Notes under the pieces: generated by a model
What the model was told of the DNA's origin: nothing
The model's input: the letters and a program-made list of their open reading frames with translations, nothing else
Databases searched by the model: none
Shown: one piece after another, positions 8,029 through 16,428 of the stretch
Layout: each line of letters starts with the position of its first letter
How positions within the stretch are numbered: position 1 is the first letter of the stretch
Position numbers and translations under genes: made by a program
Source: Pseudomonas hygromyciniae
GTDB taxonomy: Bacteria; Pseudomonadota; Gammaproteobacteria; Pseudomonadales; Pseudomonadaceae
Direction: 5' to 3'
Assembly: GCF_016925675.1 (NCBI RefSeq)
Contig: NZ_CP070506.1
Coordinates: 1,734,501-1,798,500, forward strand
Length of the DNA stretch: 64,000 bases

Positions 8029-10245
8029 ATGAGCTTCGGCGCCGATGAAGAAATCCTTCAGGATTTCCTTGTAGAGGCCGGCGAAATTCTAGAGCAGTTG
8101 TCCGAGCAACTGGTCGAGCTGGAAAGCCGACCGGATGATGCGAACCTGCTCAATGCAATTTTTCGCGGTTTTCACACTGTAAAAGGGGGCGCCGGCTTCC
8201 TCCAGCTCCATGAGCTGGTGGAGTGCTGCCACATCGCCGAAAACGTGTTCGACATCCTGCGCAAGGGTGAGCGGCACGTTGATTCGGAATTGATGGACGT
8301 GATCCTCGAAGCCCTGGACGCGGTCAATGGCATGTTCAACGAAGTGCGTGAACGCGCTCCGATTACTGCCGCCACCCCGCAACTGCTGGCCGCCCTGGCG
8401 CGCCTGGCAGAACCTGCCGCATTGGTCGCCGCCCCGGTGGTTGAAGCCGCACCTGAACCGGTGGCCGAACCCGACGTCACCGACAGCGAATTCGAACAAC
8501 TGCTGGACTCCCTCAATGCCGTCAAGGCCGAGGCCGAGGCCGAAGCACCGGCAGCGGCTGCGCCGGCCATGGTGCCGACCAGCGAAGACATCACCGACGC
8601 CGAGTTCGAGTCCTTGCTCGACCAGTTGCACGGCAAGGGCCAGTTTGCCCCGGACGCCGTGGCGGCCACACCGCAGCCTGTGGAGCCTGCTGCGCCAGCG
8701 GCCAGCACCGATATCACCGACGACGAATTTGAAGCACTGCTGGATCAGTTGCATGGCAAGGGTTCGTTTGCTGCCGATGCTTTGCCGGCAGTCGCTGCGG
8801 CGGCTGCACCTGCTGCTGCGGCGCCTGCTGCCGCACCGGCGGCGGATGGCTTGATCACCGACCACGAATTCGAATCCCTGCTGGACGAATTGCACGGCAA
8901 GGGCAAGTTTTCCGAGGTGGCACCTGCCGCCGCCGCGACCGCGACCGCCACAGCGGCGGTGGCCAAACCGGCACCCGCTGCCGCCGCCAAGGCCGCTGCA
9001 CCGGCTCCCGCACGTGCCGCCGCCCCGGCGCCAGCCCGTGCGCCCGCCGCTGCCGAGAAAGCCCCGGCCAGTGAAGCCGAAACCACCGTGCGGGTGGATA
9101 CCGCGCGCCTGGACGACATCATGAACATGGTCGGCGAACTGGTGCTGGTGCGTAACCGCCTGGTGCGCCTGGGCTTGAACAGCGGCGACGAAGCCATGCA
9201 AAAGGCCGTGTCGAACCTCGACGTGGTCACTGCCGACCTGCAGACCGCGGTGATGAAGACGCGCATGCAGCCGATCAAGAAAGTCTTCGGGCGCTTCCCG
9301 CGCCTGGTTCGTGACTTGGCCCGGCAGTTGAAAAAAGAGATCGCCCTGGAACTGGTGGGCGAAGAGACCGACCTCGACAAAAACCTGGTCGAGGCCCTGG
9401 CCGACCCATTGGTCCACTTGGTGCGCAACGCGGTCGACCACGGTGTGGAAACCCCGGAAGAGCGCGAAGCCAGCGGCAAGCCGCGCCTGGGCAAAGTGAT
9501 CCTGGCGGCCGAGCAGGAAGGCGACCATATCCTGCTGTCGATCACCGATGACGGCAAAGGCATGGACTCCAATATCCTGCGCGGCATCGCGGTCAAGCGC
9601 GGCGTCATGGACAAGGACGCGGCCGACCGCCTGACCGATACCGAGTGCTACAACCTGATTTTCGCCCCGGGCTTTTCGACCAAGACCGAGATTTCCGACG
9701 TGTCCGGCCGTGGCGTGGGCATGGACGTGGTGAAAACCAAGATCAGCCAGCTCAACGGCTCGATCAATATTTACTCGACCAAGGGCCAAGGCTCGAAGAT
9801 CGTCATCAAGGTGCCGTTGACCCTGGCGATCATGCCGACCTTGATGGTGATGCTGGGCAACCAGGCGTTCGCCTTCCCGCTGGTCAACGTCAACGAAATC
9901 TTCCACCTCGACCTGTCGCGCACCAATGTGGTCGACGGCCAGGAAGTAGTGATCGTGCGGGACAAGGCCCTGCCTTTGTTCTACCTCAAGCGTTGGCTGG
10001 TGGCGTCTGCCGCTCATGAAGAGCAGCGTGAAGGCCACGTGGTGATCCTGTCCGTGGGCACCCAGCGTATCGGCTTTGTCGTCGATCAGTTGGTTGGCCA
10101 GGAAGAAGTGGTCATCAAACCATTGGGCAAGATGCTGCAAGGAACGCCAGGCATGTCGGGTGCGACCATTACCGGTGACGGTCGGATCGCGCTGATTCTC
10201 GATGTTCCGAGCATGCTCAAGCGTTACGCCGCACGGCGTATTTGA
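8029..10245 (+). CDS. cheA: Chemotaxis histidine kinase CheA
   Basis: The protein has 738 residues. The HPt domain carries the phospho-accepting His49 ([11 protein letters not shown]). A long Ala/Pro-rich linker (about 120-350) contains four copies of a short acidic motif of the form ITDxEFExLLDxLHGKGxF. Dimerisation and ATPase domains follow (N box [10 protein letters not shown]1 DDGKGMD, G2 GRGVGMDVV), then a CheW-like regulatory domain at the C terminus. CheA autophosphorylates under receptor control and passes phosphate to CheY and CheB. It starts 12 bases after cheZ, with AAGGAG upstream. The repeated linker motif occupies the place of a folded P2 domain and may bind response regulators. 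Confidence 0.97.
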   Translation: MSFGADEEILQDFLVEAGEILEQLSEQLVELESRPDDANLLNAIFRGFHTVKGGAGFLQLHELVECCHIAENVFDILRKGERHVDSELMDVILEALDAVNGMFNEVRERAPITAATPQLLAALARLAEPAALVAAPVVEAAPEPVAEPDVTDSEFEQLLDSLNAVKAEAEAEAPAAAAPAMVPTSEDITDAEFESLLDQLHGKGQFAPDAVAATPQPVEPAAPAASTDITDDEFEALLDQLHGKGSFAADALPAVAAAAAPAAAAPAAAPAADGLITDHEFESLLDELHGKGKFSEVAPAAAATATATAAVAKPAPAAAAKAAAPAPARAAAPAPARAPAAAEKAPASEAETTVRVDTARLDDIMNMVGELVLVRNRLVRLGLNSGDEAMQKAVSNLDVVTADLQTAVMKTRMQPIKKVFGRFPRLVRDLARQLKKEIALELVGEETDLDKNLVEALADPLVHLVRNAVDHGVETPEEREASGKPRLGKVILAAEQEGDHILLSITDDGKGMDSNILRGIAVKRGVMDKDAADRLTDTECYNLIFAPGFSTKTEISDVSGRGVGMDVVKTKISQLNGSINIYSTKGQGSKIVIKVPLTLAIMPTLMVMLGNQAFAFPLVNVNEIFHLDLSRTNVVDGQEVVIVRDKALPLFYLKRWLVASAAHEEQREGHVVILSVGTQRIGFVVDQLVGQEEVVIKPLGKMLQGTPGMSGATITGDGRIALILDVPSMLKRYAARRI

Positions 10246-10294
10246 TTCTGGTTGGGCGGGGCGATTGTCCCTCGCCCGGCCTAACGGAGTGGTT

Positions 10295-11416
10295 ATGGTA
10301 GTCAAGGTTCTGGTGGTGGATGATTCGGGTTTCTTCCGCCGCCGCGTCTCGGAAATTCTTTCAGCGGATTCCAACATCCAGGTGGTCGGTACGGCCACCA
10401 ACGGCAAAGAGGCGATTGATCAGGCCCTGGCGTTGAAGCCAGACGTGATCACCATGGACTACGAGATGCCGATGATGGATGGCATCACCGCTGTGCGCCA
10501 CATCATGCAGCGTTGCCCGACCCCGGTGTTGATGTTCTCGTCGCTGACCCACGAAGGCGCCCGAGTGACCCTCGACGCGCTGGACGCTGGCGCCGTGGAT
10601 TTTTTGCCGAAGAATTTCGAAGACATCTCGCGCAACCCCGAGAAGGTCAAGCAGATGCTCTGCGAGAAGGTGCACAGCATCTCGCGCAGCAACCGCAGCA
10701 GCTTCCGCGCGCCGGTGGCTCCCGCTCCGGTAGCGGCGCCTGCACCGACCAGCAGCAGTTTCGGACGTCCGGCTCCCGCGCCAGTGGCACGGCCTGCCGT
10801 GGCGCCGACGCGCACGGCGGCGCCAAGTCCTGCGTCGCCTGCGCCCAAGCGCAAGGCCTACAAACTGGTGGCGATCGGTACGTCCACCGGCGGCCCGGTG
10901 GCCTTGCAGCGCGTCCTGACCCAGTTGCCCGCCAACTTCCCCGCGCCCATCGTGCTGATCCAGCACATGCCCGCCGCTTTTACCAAGGCCTTTGCCGAGC
11001 GCCTGGACAAGCTGTGCCGCATCAGCGTCAAGGAAGCCGAAGACGGCGATATCCTGCGCCCAGGCCTGGCCTTGCTGGCCCCCGGTGGCAAGCAAATGAT
11101 GGTGGACGGTCGCGGCGCGGTAAAAATCTTGCCGGGTGATGAGCGCCTGAACTACAAGCCGTGTGTGGATATCACCTTCGGTTCGGCAGCCAAGTCCTAC
11201 GGTGACAAAGTTCTGGCGGTGGTCCTCACCGGCATGGGCGCCGACGGTCGCGAAGGCGCGCGCCTGCTCAAGCAGGGCGGCAGCTCGATCTGGGCCCAGG
11301 ACGAAGCCAGTTGCGTGATCTATGGCATGCCCATGGCCATCGTCAAGGCCGACCTGGCCGACGCGGTCTACAGCCTGGATGACATCGGCAAGCACCTGGT
11401 GGAGGCCTGTCACTGA
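10295..11416 (+). CDS. cheB: Chemotaxis protein-glutamate methylesterase CheB
   Basis: The 373-residue protein has an N-terminal receiver domain (VLVVDDSGF, phospho-acceptor Asp in [11 protein letters not shown]) and a Pro/Ala linker of about 50 residues. The methylesterase domain follows with the catalytic Ser in GTSTGGP, His in LIQHMP and Asp in GMGADG. It removes methyl groups from, and deamidates, chemoreceptors during adaptation. The ATG at 10295 follows ACGGAGTGG and begins [12 protein letters not shown]; the open frame further upstream overlaps cheA and was rejected. Its TGA overlaps the motC ATG by one base. Confidence 0.96.
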   Translation: MVVKVLVVDDSGFFRRRVSEILSADSNIQVVGTATNGKEAIDQALALKPDVITMDYEMPMMDGITAVRHIMQRCPTPVLMFSSLTHEGARVTLDALDAGAVDFLPKNFEDISRNPEKVKQMLCEKVHSISRSNRSSFRAPVAPAPVAAPAPTSSSFGRPAPAPVARPAVAPTRTAAPSPASPAPKRKAYKLVAIGTSTGGPVALQRVLTQLPANFPAPIVLIQHMPAAFTKAFAERLDKLCRISVKEAEDGDILRPGLALLAPGGKQMMVDGRGAVKILPGDERLNYKPCVDITFGSAAKSYGDKVLAVVLTGMGADGREGARLLKQGGSSIWAQDEASCVIYGMPMAIVKADLADAVYSLDDIGKHLVEACH

Positions 11417-12156
11417 TGGATGTGTTGAGCCTGGTTGGGATACTCCTGGCGTTTGTCGCCATTATTGGCGGCAACTACCTGGAAGGCGGCCACCTTGGCG
11501 CCCTGGCCAACGGTCCGGCAGCACTGATCGTGATCGGCGGTACCGTCGGCGCGGCGCTGTTGCAGTCACCCCTGAGCTCATTCAAGCGGGCCATGCAGAT
11601 CCTGGTGTGGATCATTTTCCCGCCGCGCGTGGATCTGGCTGGCGGTATCGACCGCGTGGTCAACTGGAGCCTCACCGCCCGCAAGGAAGGTCTGTTGGGC
11701 CTTGAAGGCGTGGCCGATGCCGAACCCGACAGCTACTCGCGCAAGGGCTTGCAACTGCTGGTCGACGGCGCGGAGCCGGAAGCGATCCGCAGCATCCTCG
11801 AGGTGGACTTCTACACCCAGGAAAGCCGCGATATCAACGCGGCCAAAGTTTTTGAAAGCATGGGCGGCTACGCGCCGACCATCGGCATCATCGGTGCGGT
11901 CATGGGCCTGATCCACGTGATGGGCAACCTGGCCGACCCCTCGCAACTGGGCAGCGGCATCGCCGTGGCATTCGTCGCCACCATTTATGGCGTGGCCAGT
12001 GCCAACCTGTTGCTGCTGCCGATTGCCAGCAAGCTCAAATCCATTGCCATGCGCCAATCCCGTTACCGGGAAATGCTCTTGGAGGGCATCCTGTCGATTG
12101 CCGAGGGCGAGAACCCGCGCTCCATCGAATTGAAGCTCCAGGGCTTCATGGATTGA
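11416..12156 (+). CDS. motC: Flagellar motor stator protein MotC (MotA family)
   Basis: The product is 246 residues with four predicted transmembrane helices (about 3-20, 30-50, 150-172, 182-205) and a cytoplasmic loop of about 95 residues between helices 2 and 3. The MotA-family signature GGYAPTIGIIGAVMGLIHVM precedes helix 3. Pseudomonas carries two stators, MotAB and MotCD; position beside cheB marks this as MotC. With MotD it forms a proton-driven stator used for swarming and movement in viscous media. The partner motD lies 145 bases downstream, beyond a REP pair. Confidence 0.95.
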   Translation: MDVLSLVGILLAFVAIIGGNYLEGGHLGALANGPAALIVIGGTVGAALLQSPLSSFKRAMQILVWIIFPPRVDLAGGIDRVVNWSLTARKEGLLGLEGVADAEPDSYSRKGLQLLVDGAEPEAIRSILEVDFYTQESRDINAAKVFESMGGYAPTIGIIGAVMGLIHVMGNLADPSQLGSGIAVAFVATIYGVASANLLLLPIASKLKSIAMRQSRYREMLLEGILSIAEGENPRSIELKLQGFMD

Positions 12157-12171
12157 TGAGCATGCGCCTCC

Positions 12172-12273
12172 CTGTAGGAGCGAGCTTGCTCGCGAAAAAC
12201 CCGAGAGCACCGCGTTTAACCCGCAGCCCCGCGTTATCGTTCGCGATTTTCGCGAGCAAGCTCGCTCCTACAG
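12172..12273. repeat. REP pair between motC and motD
   Basis: TGTAGGAGCGAGCTTGCTCG at the left end is mirrored by CGAGCAAGCTCGCTCCTACA at the right end, with about 60 bases between. It can form a stable stem-loop in the transcript and may protect or separate the motC and motD messages. The same subtype occurs at 58339-58438. Confidence 0.85.
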
Positions 12274-12301
12274 TTGATGTGTGTTGTGAGGGGTATTGCC
12301 T

Positions 12302-13189
12302 GTGAGCCGTCGCCGCCGCGAGCCTGAAGAGCACGTCAACCATGAACGCTGGCTGGTGTCCTACGCCGACTTCATCACTTTGCTGTTCGCCTTCTTCGTG
12401 GTGATGTACTCCATTTCCTCGATCAACGAAGGCAAGTACAAAGTCATCTCCGAAGCCTTGGTGGGGGTTTTTACCGACTCCGATCGGGCCCTCAAGCCGA
12501 TTCCCATTGGCGACGAGCGGCCCAAGACCATGACCCCGGCCAAACCCCTGGTCAAGGACAGCGACGAGACCGACGCCGGTATCAGTGGCGGCAGCGATCC
12601 GCTCAAGAGCATCGCCGACGATATCAGCGCGGCATTTGGCGATCTGATCAGCTCCAACCAGATGACCATTCGTGGCAACGAGTTGTGGGTGGAGATCGAG
12701 CTCAATTCCAGCCTGCTGTTCGCCAGCGCCGATGCCCTGCCCAGTGATATTGCCTTCAGCATCATCGATAAGGTGGCGGCCATCCTCAAACCCTTCGACA
12801 ACCCGATCCACGTCGAAGGCTTTACCGATGACCAACCGATCCATACCGCGCAATTTCCCACCAACTGGGAACTGTCGTCGGCGCGTTCGGCGAGCATCGT
12901 ACGCATGCTGGCGATGCAGGGCGTGAACCCTGGGCGCCTGGCGTCGGTGGGCTACGGTGAATTCCAGCCCGTGGCCAATAATGCGACGGCTGAAGGCCGT
13001 GCGCGCAATCGTCGGGTGGTGTTGGTGGTGTCGCGCAACCTGGATGTGCGCCGCAGCCTGACCGCCACCGGCGCGGCCAATGCACAACCTGATGCTGCAA
13101 TGAAGCGGGCTGGCACACAAACTGCACCGACGCCCGTAAAGCCGCCGGTTCGTGAGAGTGCCGTCAATTCTCCGTCACCGGCTCTATAA
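12302..13189 (+). CDS. motD: Flagellar motor stator protein MotD (MotB/OmpA family)
   Basis: The protein has 295 residues. A charged N terminus (SRRRREPEEHVNHERW) precedes one transmembrane helix whose stretch LVSYADFITLLFAFFVVMYS holds the proton-accepting Asp. A periplasmic plug region and an OmpA-like peptidoglycan-binding domain follow (about 150-265; GFTDDQP, SSARSASIVRML, NRRVVLVV). The tail is Pro/Ala-rich. MotD anchors the MotC4D2 stator to peptidoglycan. The GTG at 12302, with GAGGGG upstream, was preferred to a TTG six bases earlier. Confidence 0.95.
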   Translation: MSRRRREPEEHVNHERWLVSYADFITLLFAFFVVMYSISSINEGKYKVISEALVGVFTDSDRALKPIPIGDERPKTMTPAKPLVKDSDETDAGISGGSDPLKSIADDISAAFGDLISSNQMTIRGNELWVEIELNSSLLFASADALPSDIAFSIIDKVAAILKPFDNPIHVEGFTDDQPIHTAQFPTNWELSSARSASIVRMLAMQGVNPGRLASVGYGEFQPVANNATAEGRARNRRVVLVVSRNLDVRRSLTATGAANAQPDAAMKRAGTQTAPTPVKPPVRESAVNSPSPAL

Positions 13190-13240
13190 CCTCGTGCTAT
13201 TTCTCGGTCGAGCCAGTGCCTGCCGGGAGGAACAATCCGA

Positions 13241-14029
13241 ATGAGAGTCTGGGCAGTTGCCAATCAAAAAGGTGGGGTCGGCAAGACCACTACCTCCATC
13301 GCCTTAGCCGGTCTGCTGGCCGAGGCGGGCAAGCGCGTGGTCATTGTCGACCTGGATCCCCACGGCTCGATGACCAGCTATTTCGGCTACGACCCCGATG
13401 CCCTGGAGCACAGTTGCTTCGACCTGTTCCTGCACAAGGGCAGTGTCCCCGCAGGCTTGCCCGGGCAACTGTTGTTGCCCACCAGCAACGAAAACATTTC
13501 CCTGTTGCCCTCCAGCACCGCCCTGGCCACCCTGGAGCGCCAGTCGCCGGGGCAGAGCGGCCTGGGCCTGGTGATCGCCAAGAGCTTGGCGCAGCTGTGG
13601 CAGGATTTCGACTACGCAATCATCGACAGCCCGCCATTGCTTGGCGTGCTGATGGTCAACGCCCTGGCGGCCAGCCAGCAATTGGTGATCCCGGTGCAAA
13701 CCGAACACCTGGCGGTCAAGGGCCTGGAGCGTATGGTCAACACCCTGGCCATGATTAACCGTTCGCGCAAACAGGCGCTGCCGTTCAGCATCGTGCCGAC
13801 CCTGTTTGACCGTCGCACCCAGGCCTCCCTCGGCACCTTGCGCGTATTGCGCGACGCCTACCCAGAAACTATCTGGCAAGGCTATATCCCGGTGGACACG
13901 CGCCTGCGTGACGCCAGCCGCGCAGGCCTGGCGCCGTCGCAATTCGACGGCAAGAGCCGTGGCGTACTGGCGTACCGCGCCTTGCTCAAGCATCTGCTGG
14001 CCCAGCAACTTGTGGCGCAGGTGGCGTGA
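13241..14029 (+). CDS. parC: ParA-family ATPase for polar chemotaxis arrays (ParC)
   Basis: The 262-residue protein has the deviant Walker A NQKGGVGKTTT near residue 10, Walker A' IVDLDPHGSMTSY and Walker B IIDSPPLL, typical of ParA/Soj ATPases. In Vibrio and Pseudomonas the ParA homologue encoded inside the chemotaxis operon (ParC) localises signalling arrays to the pole and works with ParP rather than segregating DNA. No parB or parS-like gene is nearby, which supports the chemotaxis role. It starts 51 bases after motD, behind GGGAGGA. Confidence 0.9.
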   Translation: MRVWAVANQKGGVGKTTTSIALAGLLAEAGKRVVIVDLDPHGSMTSYFGYDPDALEHSCFDLFLHKGSVPAGLPGQLLLPTSNENISLLPSSTALATLERQSPGQSGLGLVIAKSLAQLWQDFDYAIIDSPPLLGVLMVNALAASQQLVIPVQTEHLAVKGLERMVNTLAMINRSRKQALPFSIVPTLFDRRTQASLGTLRVLRDAYPETIWQGYIPVDTRLRDASRAGLAPSQFDGKSRGVLAYRALLKHLLAQQLVAQVA

Positions 14030-14113
14030 AATGAACCTGAATTCAAGTCCATGGGGCATCGCGCCGATAACCTTTGAATACACGGTTAACGGGGCTTGCG
14101 CGTGGGCATACAG

Positions 14114-14914
14114 ATGAATCGTCCTGTCGATATCAAGACCCGGCCGCAACTGGCGCTGCAGTCCTACCTGGATGCGCTGCTGCAAGAGGCGACCGAGGAA
14201 CTGCTGCCCGAGCCGATCCTGGTGCTGGATGAGGTGGTGGCGGTGCCTGTGGTCGAGGCTGAGGCCGGCCTGGATGAGTTCCAACTGGCGGTCCTGGAAG
14301 AGCAGGCCCGTGATGCGTTGGTGGTGCCGGTCGCCGTTGCGGTCGTGCCTGAGCCTGTACCGCTGGTGCTGGTACCGCCAGTGGCCGAGGTGCATCGGCC
14401 GCCGAGCATTACTCCGCCGCCGGTGGAAACCGATGGCCGGCCGGCCTGGGCTGCCGAGTCGTTCGAGTGCCTGCTGTTCGATGTGGCCGGTCTGACGCTG
14501 GCGGTGCCGCTGGTGTGCCTGGGGTCGATCTACTCCCTGGAAGGCCAGGAGTTGACGCCGTTGTTTGGCCAGCCGGAGTGGTTCCTCGGGATCCTGCCGA
14601 GCCAGGCCGGCAACCTCAAGGTGCTGGACACTGCGCGCTGGGTGATGCCCGACCGCTATCGCGATGATTTCCGCCAGGGCCTGCAATACGTGATCTCGGT
14701 GCAGGGCTACGAATGGGGGTTGGCGGTGCATCAGGTCAGCCGTTCGCTGCGCCTGGACCCCAACGAAATCAAATGGCGCAGCCACCGTGGCCAGCGGCCA
14801 TGGCTGGCGGGCACGGTGATTGAACATATGTGCGCGCTGCTGGATGTCGCCGAATTGGCGGAGCTGATTGCCAGCGGCGCGGTAAAAGATCTGCCAGGTA
14901 ACAAACGTACTTGA
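14114..14914 (+). CDS. parP: CheW-domain coupling protein ParP
   Basis: The 266-residue protein has a conserved N-terminal stretch (RPQLALQSYLDALLQEA), a variable Val/Pro/Glu-rich linker of about 90 residues and a C-terminal CheW-like domain (about 125-260; FECLLFDVAGLTLAVPL). Known ParP proteins link ParC to CheA and stabilise polar arrays. The ATG at 14114 was chosen because the conserved N terminus follows at once; a TTG at 14098 would add residues. It lies between parC and cheW. Confidence 0.88.
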   Translation: MNRPVDIKTRPQLALQSYLDALLQEATEELLPEPILVLDEVVAVPVVEAEAGLDEFQLAVLEEQARDALVVPVAVAVVPEPVPLVLVPPVAEVHRPPSITPPPVETDGRPAWAAESFECLLFDVAGLTLAVPLVCLGSIYSLEGQELTPLFGQPEWFLGILPSQAGNLKVLDTARWVMPDRYRDDFRQGLQYVISVQGYEWGLAVHQVSRSLRLDPNEIKWRSHRGQRPWLAGTVIEHMCALLDVAELAELIASGAVKDLPGNKRT

Positions 14915-14989
14915 TAAGAGGCGCAGCGCCACGGTGCTGCCAAAGAAGAACACACGCCGTTATCAACGGTATTTGAAGGGGTCAGGGGT

Positions 14990-15475
14990 ATGAACAAGTC
15001 GTCAGCGTCCGCACAGGGTTTGGATGATCCGATTCTGCAATGGGTGACCTTCAAACTGGACAACGAGTCCTACGGCATCAACGTTATGCGCGTGCAGGAA
15101 GTGCTGCGCTACACCGAAATCGCGCCAGTACCGGGGGCGCCGAGCTACGTGCTGGGCATCATCAACCTGCGCGGCAACGTCGTGACCGTGATCGACACCC
15201 GCCAGCGCTTTGGCCTGATGCCGACTGAAGTCAACGACAACACCCGGATCGTCATCATCGAAGCCGACAAGCAAGTGGTCGGGATCATGGTCGACAGCGT
15301 GGCCGAAGTGGTTTACCTGCGTCAGTCGGAAGTCGAGACTGCGCCGAATGTCGGCAACGAAGAATCGGCCAAGTTTATCCAGGGCGTATGCAACAAGAAC
15401 GGCGAGCTGCTGATTCTGGTTGAGCTGGACAAGATGATGAGCGAAGAAGAGTGGTCGGACCTGGAGAACATCTGA
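14990..15475 (+). CDS. cheW: Chemotaxis coupling protein CheW
   Basis: The product is 161 residues consisting of a single CheW SH3-like double-barrel domain. Conserved segments include QWVTFKLDNESYGINVMRV, PGAPSYVLGIINLRGNVV and the C-terminal FIQGVCNKNGELLILVELD. CheW bridges chemoreceptors and the CheA regulatory domain. The start follows AAGGGGTCAGGGGT. The downstream DUF2802 gene begins four bases after its stop. Confidence 0.96.
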   Translation: MNKSSASAQGLDDPILQWVTFKLDNESYGINVMRVQEVLRYTEIAPVPGAPSYVLGIINLRGNVVTVIDTRQRFGLMPTEVNDNTRIVIIEADKQVVGIMVDSVAEVVYLRQSEVETAPNVGNEESAKFIQGVCNKNGELLILVELDKMMSEEEWSDLENI

Positions 15476-15478
15476 TTG

Positions 15479-15868
15479 ATGCTTGAGGTAGCGGTAATCG
15501 TCCTGGCCCTGCTGTGGGTCGGGACTCTCGTGGTGTTGCTGCGTCATATGCGCCAGCAGCGCGAGTCGGCGCTGCAGCAGGCCGAGCGCGACGCCGTGCG
15601 CGACCAACGTCTGCGCGAGATGGCCAAGCGCGTGGACAACTACCAGCAAAGCGCCGTGCGGGTGGGGGAGGACGTGCATGAATTGCGTTCAATCGTCGCC
15701 CCGTTGCCCGACAAACTGTCGGCACTGGAACAGCGCGACCCGGCCAACCTGTCCTTCGCCCAAGCGGCGAAGCTGGTGGGCATGGGCGCAACGGTGGATG
15801 AACTGACCCAATCCTGCGGCCTGACCCAGGCCGAGGCGCAGTTGATGAGCAAATTGCACAAAAGCTGA
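15479..15868 (+). CDS. DUF2802 membrane-anchored protein
   Basis: This 129-residue protein has one N-terminal transmembrane helix (about residues 3-20, VAVIVLALLWVGTLVVLL) followed by a charged coiled-coil-like segment (about 25-70). A short C-terminal domain (about 90-129, AKLVGMGATVDELTQSCGL) resembles a small helix-turn-helix. Proteins of this family sit after cheW in Pseudomonas flagellar clusters and their function is not established. ATG 15479 follows the cheW stop after three bases, so translation is probably coupled. A role in anchoring or tuning the chemotaxis array is only an inference from position. Confidence 0.85.
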   Translation: MLEVAVIVLALLWVGTLVVLLRHMRQQRESALQQAERDAVRDQRLREMAKRVDNYQQSAVRVGEDVHELRSIVAPLPDKLSALEQRDPANLSFAQAAKLVGMGATVDELTQSCGLTQAEAQLMSKLHKS

Positions 15869-15917
15869 AGGTGCCGCAGTTCCCATGCAGGAGCGGGCCG
15901 TTGTGGCAAGCGGGCTG

Positions 15918-16053
15918 TTGTGGCGAGCGGGCTTGCCCCGCGTTGGGCTGCGCAGCAGCCCCAGTAAGCCGAATGCATTGTGTCAGATACACCATGGAGG
16001 CTGGTTTTGGGGGCTGCTTCGCAGCCCAGCGCGGGGCAAGCCCGCTCGCCACA
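15918..16053. repeat. BIME-type double palindrome
   Basis: TTGTGGCGAGCGGGCTTGCC and GGGCTGCGCAGCAGCCCC on the left are mirrored by GGGGCTGCTTCGCAGCCC and GGCAAGCCCGCTCGCCACAA on the right. It lies between two convergent genes and is the same subtype as 828-963. Partial REP fragments occur just outside it (GCAGGAGCGGGCC near 15888). Confidence 0.85.
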
Positions 16054-16097
16054 ATAGCTAGCTCCCACATTTTGGGTCGGCATACAGCCTTGGGATT

Positions 16098-16428
16098 TCA
16101 GTAATCATCCCCGCGCGCCGTCACATCCCGCTCCTCTGGCTCGGCATTCGGATCATAGCCCACCGGGAATTTGCCCTTCAACGTCCAGGCAAACGCAATA
16201 ATCTCGGCGATGGTCCGGTACAACTCTTCGGGGATGCTGTCCCCCCAGTTCCATGCGCGCCAGCAATTTCACCAGCTCGGCATTTTCATAAATCGGTACT
16301 TCGTGCTCCCGCGCCAATTTCAGGATAGCTTCGGCCAGGGCGTCATCGCCTTTGGCGGTCAGGGCGGGGGCCGCTTTGCCGTCGTATTTGAGGGCGATGG
16401 CCTGGCGCGGTGGGTTGGGGTTTTTCAT
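16098..16428 (-). pseudogene. Stand-alone FlhB C-terminal domain protein, apparent +1 frameshift
   Basis: The first 60 or so residues (starting MKNPNPPRQAIALKYDG) match the cytoplasmic domain of FlhB/SctU without any membrane part. The frame is then lost at a run of six C (plus strand 16241-16246). Dropping one base restores ELGDSIPEELYRTIAEIIAF and a normal end at 16098, giving 109 residues. At the cleavage site NPPR replaces NPTH, so self-cleavage is not expected. The ATG overlaps the stop of the FliK-like gene by four bases. Bacillus has a comparable FliK-like/FlhB-C pair (YlqG/YlqH). The frameshift could be real or a base-calling error; as written the product is 91 residues with a scrambled end. 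Confidence 0.85.

Noticed and set aside
8089..10407. Open frame of 772 codons on the minus strand across cheA
   Set aside because: It is a shadow of cheA with the same compositional bias; no ribosome site or domain.
13241..14029. Plasmid or chromosome partition locus
   Set aside because: The ParA-like gene has no ParB partner and lies between stator and CheW-type genes, so a chemotaxis role fits better.
16241..16246. Phase-variation tract in the FlhB-like gene
   Set aside because: Six bases is short for a phase-variable tract, and similar +1 shifts occur in unrelated metabolic genes, so a common technical cause is more likely.
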